DNA of 64,000 nucleotides from JAKAWQ01 sp963745975 (GTDB lineage Bacteria > Pseudomonadota > Alphaproteobacteria > Acetobacterales > Acetobacteraceae): NCBI GenBank assembly GCA_963745975.1, contig CAVUZJ010000009.1:558001-622000 (forward strand), written 5' to 3'. This document shows positions 28,451-36,408 of the stretch, piece after piece (positions within the stretch are counted from its first letter, which is position 1; every line of letters begins with the position of its first letter). The notes beneath the pieces were generated by a model. That model saw only the letters and a list, made by a program, of their open reading frames with translations. It did not search any database and was not told where the DNA came from. A program made the position numbers and the translations under genes.

Positions 28451-29071
28451 ATGGAACCGAGGTGGCTCGCCTGGGCGCGCGAGATCCAGGCGATCGGACA
28501 AACAGGCCTCGCCTTCACGAAGGATGCCTACGATCGCGAGCGGTACGAGCGCCTGCGCGACATCGCCGCACACATGATGGCCGAAACCGCCGGGGCCGAT
28601 CCGGCCTTCGTCGCAAGCCTCTTCGCCGGGGAGACCGGCTATGCAACGCCGAAGATCGACGTCCGCGGCGCCGTCTTCGTGGACGGGAAGATCTTGCTCG
28701 TGCGGGAGCGCGCCGACGCCGGCCGCTGGACCCTCCCCGGCGGCTGGGCGGACGTCAACCGCTCGCCGAGCGAGGCCGTCAGCGCCGAGGTGCGCGAAGA
28801 AGCCGGGCTCGACGTGCGGCCGGTCAAGCTCGCCGCCCTCTACGACCGCACGCGCCACCCGCACCCGCCGCTGCCGTTCCACATCTACAAGCTCTTCTTC
28901 CTCTGCGAGATCACCGGCGGCGTGCCCGCGCCCGGACCGGAAACCGAAGGCGTGGACTTCTTCGGCCCGGACGCGCTGCCCGAGCTTTCGACGAGCCGCG
29001 TGCTCGCCTCCCAGATCGCGCGGATGTTCGCTCACCACGAACGCCCGGACCTGCCGACCGACTTCGACTGA
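28451..29071 (+). CDS. Nudix hydrolase with N-terminal helical domain
   Basis: A 206-residue protein. Residues 1-60 are the helical 'Nudix_hydro_N' region (WLAWAREIQAIGQTGLAFT). The Nudix fold follows, with RWTLPGGWADVNRSPSEAV and AEVREEAGLDV. In this subfamily the canonical G-E of the Nudix box is N-R/L and the metal-binding REEAG is kept, so the variation is not a defect. Such enzymes hydrolyse ADP-ribose or related nucleoside diphosphates. ATG 28451 has GGAG eight bases upstream; the ATG at 28439 is an alternative adding four residues. Its stop directly borders a family B element. Confidence 0.85.
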   Translation: MEPRWLAWAREIQAIGQTGLAFTKDAYDRERYERLRDIAAHMMAETAGADPAFVASLFAGETGYATPKIDVRGAVFVDGKILLVRERADAGRWTLPGGWADVNRSPSEAVSAEVREEAGLDVRPVKLAALYDRTRHPHPPLPFHIYKLFFLCEITGGVPAPGPETEGVDFFGPDALPELSTSRVLASQIARMFAHHERPDLPTDFD

Positions 29072-29072
29072 T

Positions 29073-29217
29073 TGAAAATGCTACTGCGGTGGTCGTCCGA
29101 CGCGTCTTTCTGCGCTTCCGGTGCTCACGGCCCCTTAGGGCCGCTCCGCTCCGGTTCTCGAACGCCGCGCCGGCCGGCGCCTGCGGCGCCTCCGACTCAC
29201 CGGAAGCCGCATTTTCA
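29073..29217. repeat. Family B element, copy 2 (MITE-like), inverted relative to copy 1
   Basis: It fills the whole gap between the stop codons of the convergent Nudix gene (ends 29071) and marR gene (stop 29215-29217). Its ends are inverted repeats (TGAAAATGC...GCGGTG at the left, CCGGAAGCCGCATTTTCA at the right). Compared on the opposite strand with copy 1, the last 75 or so bases match except in a hairpin loop (CTAAGG instead of TTTACA) where the stem is preserved, and the GGCGCC-GCA-GGCGCC hairpin is shared. Confidence 0.8.
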
Positions 29218-29661
29218 GGAGAGCGCGATCAGGTCGGCGCGCAGCGCGTCCGCGCGCCCGGCGGGCAGAAGGCGCTCGATCGCTGCGTGCTCCCGCCTCC
29301 AGATGGGAACCGCTTCGGCGAGCAGGGATCTCCCGTCCGGGGTCAGCGCCAGGAGGCGGGTGCGTCTGTCCTCGCCGTCCGCCACCGTCCGCACCAGGCC
29401 GCGACGCTCGAGCGGCTTGAGATTGGCGGTGAGCGTCGTGCGGTCCAGGCCGAGCAGGGCGGCGACGCCCTGGATGCCCGCCGGCTCGGGGCGATTGAGG
29501 GACATCAGCAGCGAGAACTGGCCATTGGTCAGTCCGAGCGGCCGCAGGGCCTCATCGAACCGCCGGGCGATCGCCCGCGTCGCGCGCTGCAAGTGAAGGC
29601 AGAGGCAGGTGTCCCGGACCTCAATCGTGACGGCGAACGGCACGTCGGCGCGGCTTGACAT
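29215..29661 (-). CDS. MarR-family regulator of the adjacent VOC gene
   Basis: A 148-residue winged-helix regulator. The domain reads GLTNGQFSLLMSLNRPEPAG, then the HTH VAALLGLDRTTLTANLKPLE, and the wing VADGEDRRTRLLALT. Two early cysteines in DTCLCLHL could respond to thiols or oxidants, but this is speculative. It is divergent from a VOC-family gene 52 bases away. The gap carries a perfect 14-bp palindrome overlapping a strong promoter for this gene, so it almost certainly represses itself and probably the VOC gene. Its stop codon is supplied by the family B element. Confidence 0.88.
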   Translation of the reverse strand: MSSRADVPFAVTIEVRDTCLCLHLQRATRAIARRFDEALRPLGLTNGQFSLLMSLNRPEPAGIQGVAALLGLDRTTLTANLKPLERRGLVRTVADGEDRRTRLLALTPDGRSLLAEAVPIWRREHAAIERLLPAGRADALRADLIALS

Positions 29662-29666
29662 GACCT

Positions 29667-29695
29667 AATAGTGTTGATATCAACATAAATGTCAA
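29667..29695 (-). promoter_or_regulatory. marR promoter with overlapping palindromic operator
   Basis: On the minus strand TTGACA (29690-29695), a 17-base spacer and ACTATT (29667-29672) form a near-consensus sigma-70 promoter. The perfect palindrome TGTTGATATCAACA (29672-29685) overlaps the spacer and the -10, a typical MarR operator position. Transcription would start around 29660, at or next to the marR ATG (29659-29661), so the mRNA may be leaderless. Confidence 0.7.
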
Positions 29696-29713
29696 TACCA
29701 GCGGACAAGTGCT

Positions 29714-30127
29714 GTGCAGGTTCAACCCTACCTCTTCTTCGACGGGCGCTGCGACGAGGCGATCGCGTTCTACCGCGAGTCCGTCGGCGCCGAAGTCCAG
29801 ATGCTGATGCGCTTCAAGGACCACCCGGAACCGGACGGGCAGGCCATGATCCCGCCCGGCGGAGCCGAGAAGGTGATGCACGCGGAGCTTCGCATCGGCG
29901 AGACGGTGATCTTCGCCTCCGACGGGAAATGTCTCGGCCAGCCGAGCTTCCAGGGCTTCGGGCTCGCCCTCACGGCGCGCGACGATGCGGAAGCCGCCAG
30001 GCTTTTCGCCGCCCTCGGCAAGGAGGGCAAGGTCACGATGCCGCTCGCGAAGACCTTCTTCTCCTCGAGCTTCGGCATGCTCGCCGACCGCTTCGGCATC
30101 GCGTGGATGGTGCTGGTCCGCGCCTGA
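29714..30127 (+). CDS. VOC-family (PhnB/glyoxalase-like) protein
   Basis: A 137-residue protein of the DUF1338/PhnB-like VOC branch: VQPYLFFDGRCDEAIAFYRE, then KVMHAELRIGETVIFASDG and TFFSSSFGMLADRFGIAWMV. VOC proteins use paired beta-alpha-beta-beta-beta modules to bind a metal or small ligand, and members of this branch range from true enzymes to binding proteins. The start is a GTG in the conserved position; no good ribosome site is visible. Divergent from, and probably controlled by, the neighbouring MarR protein. Confidence 0.82.
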   Translation: MQVQPYLFFDGRCDEAIAFYRESVGAEVQMLMRFKDHPEPDGQAMIPPGGAEKVMHAELRIGETVIFASDGKCLGQPSFQGFGLALTARDDAEAARLFAALGKEGKVTMPLAKTFFSSSFGMLADRFGIAWMVLVRA

Positions 30128-30227
30128 TCCGGCCCTTGGGCAATGCCTCGGAAGGGGCGAGCTTTCGCCATATTGAGACCCAACCCGACTCCGAGCTTGG
30201 CAATGATCGCCAATGCGGAGTCATGCC

Positions 30228-31856
30228 ATGCCGAGGTGTCAGGCAGGCTCGTGGCCGGTATTGGGTGCCTGCGCGCTGCTCGCGCTTGCGGCCCTGACGC
30301 CGGTCGCTTCCTTCGCCCAGTCGCCGCCGCCCGCCGTGGTCGGCTGGATCCAAGAGACCTCCGGAACCGTGTGGGTCGCGCCCGGCTCGGGTGAGGCCTG
30401 GCAGGCGCCGGTCGCCAACGAGCCGATCAGCGCCGGCGAGGCGATCTCCACCGCGCCCGACGGGCAGGCGACGATCATGGTGATGTCGATGCGCGCCGAG
30501 CTCGGCCCGGAGAGCGAGCTCGGGATCCAGCAGTTTAGCGCGCAGACGCTGACCGCCGTGGACCTCTCCGGCGAAGTGGCGCTCGACCTCTCCGCCCTGC
30601 CGCCGGGGGCGAGTGTCGCGATCGGGACCCCGCGTGGCATCGTCGAGATCGCGACCCCGGGGCACTACGCGATCGCCGCCGGCGGCGGCGATCAGCCGAC
30701 GCTCGTCACCGCTCTCGACGGGAGCGCCCGGATCGTCAGCGGCGCCGACGTCGAGACGGTCGGGCCGGGCCAGACCGCGAGCCTCGCCGGCGAGAGCGGC
30801 AGCGCCTTCGCCGTGGCGATCGGCCCGGCGAGGCAGGATCCGCTGCTTCAGGCGCTCATCGCGAGCGCCCCTCCGCCGCCAATGGTCGCACCCCCGCCGG
30901 CGGTCGCGGAGATGACGGGAGGCGTCGATCTCGCTTCCTACGGCGCCTGGACCGTGGTGCCCACCTACGGGAGCATATGGTTCCCGGACGTGGCGGCGGG
31001 CTGGGTCCCGTACCGGTACGGCCAGTGGCTCTACATCGCGCCCTGGGGCTGGACCTGGTGCGACGACGATCCGTGGGGCTTCGCGCCCTTCCATTACGGA
31101 CGGTGGGTTGCGGTCGGGCCGCGCTGGGGATGGGTTCCGATCGCACCGGGCGTCGCCTTCTCGGCCGGCGTGCCGGTCTATGCGCCGGCGCTCGTTCATT
31201 TCTTCGGCGCCGGCCCGAACGTGGGGTGGGTTCCGCTCGCGCCGGGCGAGGTCTACCGGCCGCCCTACCGGGCGAGCCCGGCCTATGTGGGCTCGCTCAA
31301 CCGCTATGACGTGCGCGGCATGGGCGCGATCGCCGCGAGGCCCGGCCCCGGCCTCGACGGCGGCATCGGCCGCTTCGCGGATCGGGGGGCGCTCACCGAC
31401 GTTCCCCGCTCGGTGCTGGCCGGCGGGCGTCCCGTGGCGCCCGCCTTCTTGCATGGTGCGCCGGGGAAGAACCCGGCTTCGTTCCGTTCGCTTCCTGCGG
31501 GCGCGCCGTCGCATTTCCCTGCCGCTCTGCCGGCGCAGCGGACGGCCGCATTCCGACCGACGCAGCCTCCGCCGCGCCGACCGATGCAAGGGCCGGCAGC
31601 CGGCCCGGCAACGGCGCATCCAATTGTGGCCCATCCGGTTCCGCCGGCAGCGCACGCGGGGCCGGCGCCGCGCCCGGTGATGGCGCACCCGGTGATGGCG
31701 CGGCCCGCACCCCACTTCGCCCCCGCGCCCCACTTCGCCGCGGCACCGGCCCACTTCGCCCCAGCACCCCACTTCGCAGCGGCGCCGCCCCACTTCGCCG
31801 CTCCGCCGCATCCCGCCCCGCCTCATCCGCAAGGGCCCGACCGCCGGCCGCCATAG
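30228..31856 (+). CDS. Secreted FecR-domain / DUF6600-like protein with a Pro-His-rich tail
   Basis: A 542-residue exported protein. Residues 1-31 form a signal peptide (VLGACALLALAALTPVASFA). Residues about 35-190 are a FecR-like beta domain (GTVWVAPGSGEAWQ, ISAGEAISTAPDGQATIM). Residues about 230-360 are Trp/Tyr-rich (WVPYRYGQWLYIAPWGWTW, WGFAPFHYGRWV), matching the DUF6600-type domain. The last 150 residues are Pro/Ala-rich and end in five APHFA-type repeats. FecR domains usually sense envelope signals, but no transmembrane segment or sigma factor is adjacent. ATG 30228 was preferred for its GGAG; 30213 is an alternative. Confidence 0.7.
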   Translation: MPRCQAGSWPVLGACALLALAALTPVASFAQSPPPAVVGWIQETSGTVWVAPGSGEAWQAPVANEPISAGEAISTAPDGQATIMVMSMRAELGPESELGIQQFSAQTLTAVDLSGEVALDLSALPPGASVAIGTPRGIVEIATPGHYAIAAGGGDQPTLVTALDGSARIVSGADVETVGPGQTASLAGESGSAFAVAIGPARQDPLLQALIASAPPPPMVAPPPAVAEMTGGVDLASYGAWTVVPTYGSIWFPDVAAGWVPYRYGQWLYIAPWGWTWCDDDPWGFAPFHYGRWVAVGPRWGWVPIAPGVAFSAGVPVYAPALVHFFGAGPNVGWVPLAPGEVYRPPYRASPAYVGSLNRYDVRGMGAIAARPGPGLDGGIGRFADRGALTDVPRSVLAGGRPVAPAFLHGAPGKNPASFRSLPAGAPSHFPAALPAQRTAAFRPTQPPPRRPMQGPAAGPATAHPIVAHPVPPAAHAGPAPRPVMAHPVMARPAPHFAPAPHFAAAPAHFAPAPHFAAAPPHFAAPPHPAPPHPQGPDRRPP

Positions 31857-31933
31857 CCTTGGCCTTGGCCTCGGCCTTGGCCTTCTGGGCAATCCGGGCC
31901 AGGATCGGCGATTGGTCCGCCGGACGGGCATCG

Positions 31934-32641
31934 ATGGACGAGCAGGAGGGAGCTGTTGACGGGCAGGACTGGCGCTCGCTCGCCGGACGTCTCGCCGCGC
32001 TCGGCAGCATCGCCGGCGAGGCCGCGCACCGCTTCAACAATCTGCGCAGCGTGATCGACGGGACGCTCGATCTCATGGCGGGCGATCCCACCGGCGCGCT
32101 CACCGCGCGCCGGCTCGAGCGCGTGCGCGATGCCGCCGCGCGCGCCCAGGCGCTGGCCGCGGGCCTGGCGGCGCTCGGGCGCTTGCGCGCCGAGGCCGAC
32201 GTCTCATTGGACCTTGCCGACTGGCTGCGCACCGCGCGGCCCTGGGTGCACCAACTCCTCGCCCCGAGCACCGAGCTCTCGCTTGCGGTTCCGGATCGGC
32301 CGGTGACGCTGCGTGCCGATCCGGACGCGCTCCGGGCAGCGATGGCCGCGCTGGTGCTGAACGCGGCGGCGGCGGTCGGCGCGGCGGGCCGCGTCAGCAT
32401 CCGCCTCGCGCCGACACCGGCGACCTCTGGCGCCGCCCTGCTCTCGGTCGCCGACGATGGTCCCGGTATGCCGCCCGAGGTGGCGGCCCGTGCCCGCGAG
32501 CCCTTCTTCACGACACGGCCCCCGGCCGCCGGCCTCGGCCTCACGGTGGCGGAGTCGTTTGCGAACCGCCGGGGGGGCCGGCTCGAACTATCGAGCGAAC
32601 CGGGCCAGGGAACGACGGTCTTCGTTCATTTAATTCCCTGA
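31934..32641 (+). CDS. Orphan sensor histidine kinase-like protein
   Basis: A 235-residue soluble protein consisting only of a kinase core. The H-box is GEAAHRFNNLRSVIDG (about residue 35), of the AHxFNN type; the N-box region is ALVLNAAAAVG; G1 is DDGPGMP, the F-box is EPFFTTRPPA, and G2 is GLGLTVAES. No sensor, membrane segment or response regulator is encoded next to it. The start is the ATG before DEQEGA; the open frame upstream is the Ala/Leu-rich translation of a short GGCCTTGGCCTC repeat. A partner elsewhere in the genome is required. Confidence 0.8.
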   Translation: MDEQEGAVDGQDWRSLAGRLAALGSIAGEAAHRFNNLRSVIDGTLDLMAGDPTGALTARRLERVRDAAARAQALAAGLAALGRLRAEADVSLDLADWLRTARPWVHQLLAPSTELSLAVPDRPVTLRADPDALRAAMAALVLNAAAAVGAAGRVSIRLAPTPATSGAALLSVADDGPGMPPEVAARAREPFFTTRPPAAGLGLTVAESFANRRGGRLELSSEPGQGTTVFVHLIP

Positions 32642-32820
32642 TTGTCGCGAGCGCGGCGTTGCCGCCCTGATGCCGCCACGATTGCTTCGTTACGTTCTCT
32701 TACATCCAGCGACGGTCACCGGATCGAGGGGCTGTCGCGTGACGGGGGGAAACGGATTTTGATGGACGGCCGCCTCCAGAGGCATGCGCGCCTCTGCCTC
32801 TCCGCGACGCGGCCCTGCCG

Positions 32821-33390
32821 GTGAGCGGAATTCTGCCGCGACGGTGGTGGCGACGGTCGATCGATGCGGTACTGCTGCCCTTTGCGCTCGTGGTCGTGCT
32901 CATCGAGGACGTGCTGTGGGCGGGGGCGAAGGCGCTGCTCGCCGAGCTCAACCGCCTCCGCTTCGTCCGGGACCTGCGGGTGGCGATTTCCCGGCTGCCG
33001 GTCCGCTATGCCTTGCCGCTGTTCCTGTTTCCGGAAATCGTCTCGCACATGGGCGAGATCGCGACCGCGGTGCTGCTCGCGCAGGGTTGTTTCGAGGCCG
33101 CAGTGATCGTGGCCGTGCTCGGCAAAGGCCTGGCGACCCTGATCGTTGTCTGGATCTACCAGGCGTGCGCGCCGACGCTGCTCAAGGTGCGCTGGTTTGC
33201 GCGCGCGCATCACGCGGTGCTGGAGCTCCGCTACTGGACGCTTGCACGCGTGGCCCCGGTTTTCGCGAGGGTCTCCGGGCGCCTGCATCTCGGGCAGAGG
33301 CGAGGCGGCGGTCTGGTGCAGCGGCGTTTCCGTGCGCTCTGCCGCTGGCTCGCGGCAACCTTCGGCTGGCGGCCCTCGCATCACCATTGA
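32821..33390 (+). CDS. Hypothetical membrane protein
   Basis: A 189-residue protein I do not recognise. Hydrophobic helices are seen at about residues 15-32 (AVLLPFALVVVLIEDVL), 62-75 (YALPLFLFPEIVSH), 79-100 (ATAVLLAQGCFEAAVIVAVLG) and 100-115. A basic, Arg/His-rich C-terminal tail (about residues 125-189) is probably cytoplasmic. The GTG start is in frame with the hydrophobic core but lacks a strong ribosome site. It is followed 100 bases later by yebC. Confidence 0.6.
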   Translation: MSGILPRRWWRRSIDAVLLPFALVVVLIEDVLWAGAKALLAELNRLRFVRDLRVAISRLPVRYALPLFLFPEIVSHMGEIATAVLLAQGCFEAAVIVAVLGKGLATLIVVWIYQACAPTLLKVRWFARAHHAVLELRYWTLARVAPVFARVSGRLHLGQRRGGGLVQRRFRALCRWLAATFGWRPSHHH

Positions 33391-33490
33391 GGCGGCGGGC
33401 GCCGACGGGCTGCTTCGCGATTCCCGTCGGGCGCGATCTGCTCTAGAACGCGGCCGATTCTCATCTTGTTCCGGAGGCTCTGCGACCGCG

Positions 33491-34240
33491 ATGGCGGGCC
33501 ATTCGCAATTCAAGAACATCATGCACCGCAAGGGGGCGCAGGACGCCCGGCGGGCCCGGCAGTTCGCGCGGCTGATCCGCGAGATCACGGTGGCGGCCAG
33601 GCACGGCCTGCCCGAGATGGGCTCGAACCCGCGCCTGCGTGCGGCGGTCGCGGCCGCCCGCGAGGCCAACATGCCGAAAGACACGGTCGAGCGGGCGATC
33701 CGCAAGGCCGCCGGCACCGGCGCGGGCGAGGATTTCGCCGAAGTGCGCTACGAGGGATATGGCCCGTCCGGAGTCGCGATCATCGTCGAGGCGCTCACCG
33801 ACAACCGCAACCGCACCGCCTCCGACGTGCGCGCCGCCTTTGCCCGCAACGGGGGCGCGCTCGGCGAGACGAACTCCGTTGCGTTCCTGTTCCAGAGACA
33901 GGGCGCGGTGCGCTATCCGCCGGCCATTGCGGATCCCGATACCGTCCTCGAAGCCGCGATCGAGGCCGGTGCCGAAAACGTCGAAAGCACGGACGAGGGC
34001 CACGAAGTAACGACGGCGGTGGAAGACTTCTTCGCCGTGCGCGATGCTCTCGAGGCTCGATTCGGCCCCCCCGAGCGGGCGGAGATCGAGTGGCGGCCGA
34101 GCACCTCGGTCGTGCTGAATGCCGAGCAGGCCGCTGCTGTGCTCAAGCTGCTCGACGCGCTCGAGGAGATCGACGATGTGCAGAACGTCAGCGCCAATTT
34201 CGAGATCCCCGAGGCGGTGATGCAGCGCCTCGAGGTGTAA
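33491..34240 (+). CDS. yebC: YebC/PmpR-family protein
   Basis: A 249-residue YebC family member. The conserved start AGHSQFKNIMHRKGAQDARR, the NMPKDTVERAIRKAAG segment, the YEGYGPSGVAIIVEALTDN segment and the C-terminal DVQNVSANFEIPE are all present. The family includes DNA-binding regulators and proteins that relieve ribosome stalling at proline stretches. It immediately precedes ruvC (nine bases), the usual alphaproteobacterial arrangement. The genome region contains a very Pro-rich TolA, which would fit a stall-relief role, but that link is only suggestive. Confidence 0.94.
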   Translation: MAGHSQFKNIMHRKGAQDARRARQFARLIREITVAARHGLPEMGSNPRLRAAVAAAREANMPKDTVERAIRKAAGTGAGEDFAEVRYEGYGPSGVAIIVEALTDNRNRTASDVRAAFARNGGALGETNSVAFLFQRQGAVRYPPAIADPDTVLEAAIEAGAENVESTDEGHEVTTAVEDFFAVRDALEARFGPPERAEIEWRPSTSVVLNAEQAAAVLKLLDALEEIDDVQNVSANFEIPEAVMQRLEV

Positions 34241-34249
34241 GCGCGCGTC

Positions 34250-34771
34250 ATGCTGCATCTTCTCGGCCTCGATCCCGGCCTCGGCGTGACCGGCTGGGGG
34301 ATCATCGGCGTGGCGGGCAACCGGCTCTCTCCGATCGGCTGCGGCGTCATCGCGACCGATGCCGCCTGGGACGTGCCTGCCCGCCTCCGGGCGCTGCACG
34401 AGGCGCTGGCCGAGCTGATCGCGGCGCACGCGCCCGCGGAGGCCGCGGTCGAGGAGACCTTCGTCAATCGCAACGGCGCCAGCACGCTCAAGCTCGGCTA
34501 TGCGCGCGGCATCGCGCTGCTGGCCCCCGCGCTCGCCGGGATCCCGGTCGCCGAATACGCCGCCCGGACCGTCAAACAGTCGGTCGTCGGCACCGGGGCG
34601 GCCACCAAGCAGCAGGTCGCGATGATGGTCCGCCGGCTGCTCCCCGGCGCCAGCTTCGACCGCGCGGACGCCGCCGACGCGCTGGCGGTCGCCATCTGCC
34701 ACGCCCATCACCGCTCGAGCCGCGCGATCTGGGCCCGCGCGGCGGGCTTGCCCGATCGGGCCGGCGCGTGA
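34250..34771 (+). CDS. ruvC: Holliday junction resolvase RuvC
   Basis: A 173-residue endonuclease that nicks Holliday junctions with RuvAB. Acidic catalytic residues are in LLGLDPGLGVTGW (Asp about 7), AAVEETFVNRN (Glu about 67), and DRADAADALAVAICHA (Asp pair near 140). The conserved Phe/Lys region NRNGASTLKLGYARG is intact. The stop overlaps the ruvA GTG by four bases. Confidence 0.96.
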   Translation: MLHLLGLDPGLGVTGWGIIGVAGNRLSPIGCGVIATDAAWDVPARLRALHEALAELIAAHAPAEAAVEETFVNRNGASTLKLGYARGIALLAPALAGIPVAEYAARTVKQSVVGTGAATKQQVAMMVRRLLPGASFDRADAADALAVAICHAHHRSSRAIWARAAGLPDRAGA

Positions 34772-35358
34772 TCGCGAGCCTCACGGGCCAGGTGGCGGCG
34801 TTGGAAGAGCGGAGCTGCGTCATCGATGTCGGCGGCGTCGGCTATCTCGTGCACGCCTCGGCGCGCACGCTCGCCGCTCTTCCCGCCCCGCCGGCGCCCG
34901 CCCACCTCCTGGTCGAAACCCAGCTCCGCGAGGACGCGATCCTCCTCTACGGTTTTTCCGACGCTGCCGAACGCGCCTGGTTCCGCCTCCTGACCGCCGT
35001 CCAGGGGGTGGGCGCCAAGGTGGCGCTTGGCATCCTCTCCACGCTCGCGCCGGCCGAGCTTGCAAGCGCGATCGCGTCGGGCAACCGCGAGTTCCTCACT
35101 CGGGTGCCGGGCGTCGGACCCAAGCTCGCGCAACGCCTGCTCGGCGAGCTCAGGGAGCCCGCCGCCCGGCTTCCCGCCAGCCTCGCCGCGGCCGCGCCGC
35201 GCGAAGCCGCAGCTTCCGACGCGCTCTCGGCCCTCCTCAATCTCGGCTACCGCCGAGCCGAGGCCGAAGCGGCAGTCGGGCGGGCGGCCGCGCGGCTGCC
35301 CACCGGGGCTGCGCTCGAGGCGCTGGTGCGCGAGGGGCTGAAGGAGCTTGCAAGGTGA
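34768..35358 (+). CDS. ruvA: Holliday junction DNA helicase subunit RuvA
   Basis: A 196-residue RuvA. Domain I opens IASLTGQVAALEERSCVIDV with GGVGYLVHAS. Domain II has the tandem helix-hairpin-helix motifs LLTAVQGVGAKVALGIL and LTRVPGVGPKLAQRLL that grip the junction. Domain III (ALSALLNLGYRRAEAEAAV) binds RuvB. The GTG start overlaps ruvC and the stop overlaps ruvB, both by four bases. Confidence 0.96.
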   Translation: MIASLTGQVAALEERSCVIDVGGVGYLVHASARTLAALPAPPAPAHLLVETQLREDAILLYGFSDAAERAWFRLLTAVQGVGAKVALGILSTLAPAELASAIASGNREFLTRVPGVGPKLAQRLLGELREPAARLPASLAAAAPREAAASDALSALLNLGYRRAEAEAAVGRAAARLPTGAALEALVREGLKELAR

Positions 35359-36408
35359 GCGGCATTGCTGCGGGCGAGGAGCGCGCGGTGAGCGCGCGGG
35401 CGGGCGAGGAGGACGCCGCCGAGGGCAGCCTCCGGCCGCAGACGCTCTCCGAGTTCATCGGCCAGCGCGCCTTGCGCGACAATCTCGGCGTCTTTATCGC
35501 CGCGGCCCGCGCGCGGGCCGAGCCGCTCGACCATGTGCTGCTGCATGGGCCGCCCGGGCTCGGCAAGACGACGCTCGGGCAGATCATCGCCCGCGAGCTC
35601 GGCGTCGGCTTCCGCGCGACTTCGGGGCCGGTCCTGCAGCGCGCGGGCGATCTTGCCGCCGTGCTCACCAACCTCCAGCCGCGCGACGTGCTCTTCATCG
35701 ACGAGATCCATCGCCTGGCGCCGGCGATCGAGGAAATCCTCTACCCGGCGATGGAGGACTTCCAGCTCGACCTGATCATCGGCGAGGGCCCTGCCGCGCG
35801 GAGCGTGCGCATCGACCTTTCGCCCTTCACGCTGGTCGGCGCGACGACCCGCGCGGGGCTCTTGGCGAGCCCGCTGCGCGAGCGCTTCGGCATCCCGCTC
35901 CGGCTTTCGTTCTACACGCCGGCCGAGCTCGAGCGGATCGTCACGCGCGGGGCGCAAAAGCTCGGGTTCGCCCTCGGTGCGGACGGCGCGGCCGAGATCG
36001 CCGCGCGCTCCCGCGGCACGCCGCGCATCGCCGGGCGGCTGCTCCGCAGGGTCCGCGACTTCGCCGCCGTCGCCGGCCACGGCCCCGTCGATCGGCGGCT
36101 GGCCGATGCCGCGTTGAACCGGCTCGAGGTCGACCGAACTCGGGCTCGACGCCATGGACCGGCGCTATCTCTCTCGAATCGCCGAGCACCACAGCGGCGG
36201 GCCGGTCGGCGTGGAGACGCTGGCGGCCGCGCTCGCCGAGGCGCGCGATACTCTCGAAGACGTGATCGAGCCCTTCCTGATCCAGGAGGGGCTGGTGCTG
36301 CGTACCCGAAGCGGCCGGGTCCTCGGCGAGCCGGGCTGGCGGCATCTCGGCCTCGTCCCCCCGCCGCGGCTGCCCGGCCAACCCGACCTTCTCGACGAAC
36401 CGGCATGA
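35355..36408 (+). CDS. ruvB: Holliday junction DNA helicase RuvB, interrupted by a +1 frameshift
   Basis: A AAA+ motor driving branch migration. Present are SEFIGQ near the start, Walker A HGPPGLGKTTLG (about residue 64), Walker B DVLFIDEIHR, sensor region LVGATTRAGLL, and arginine finger PLRERFG. After ALNRLEVD (near 36133) the frame is lost. One extra C in the string GTCGACCGAACTC moves the conserved end, ELGLDAMDRRYL to FLIQEGLVLRTRSGR, into the +1 frame, which stops at 36408 and overlaps ybgC by four bases as expected. The original frame runs on through ybgC. A sequencing error or a recent mutation is likely; a real loss would remove the winged-helix domain. Confidence 0.92.

Noticed and set aside
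28730..28830. Defective Nudix box (N-R in place of G-E)
   Set aside because: The same GGWADVN pattern is normal for proteins with the Nudix_hydro_N domain, and the REEAG metal site is intact.
29072..29596. Small protein starting M-K-M-L-L-R-W within the family B element
   Set aside because: The open frame is created by the repeat and runs antisense through marR. The element has inverted-repeat structure and no ribosome site or codon-level conservation.
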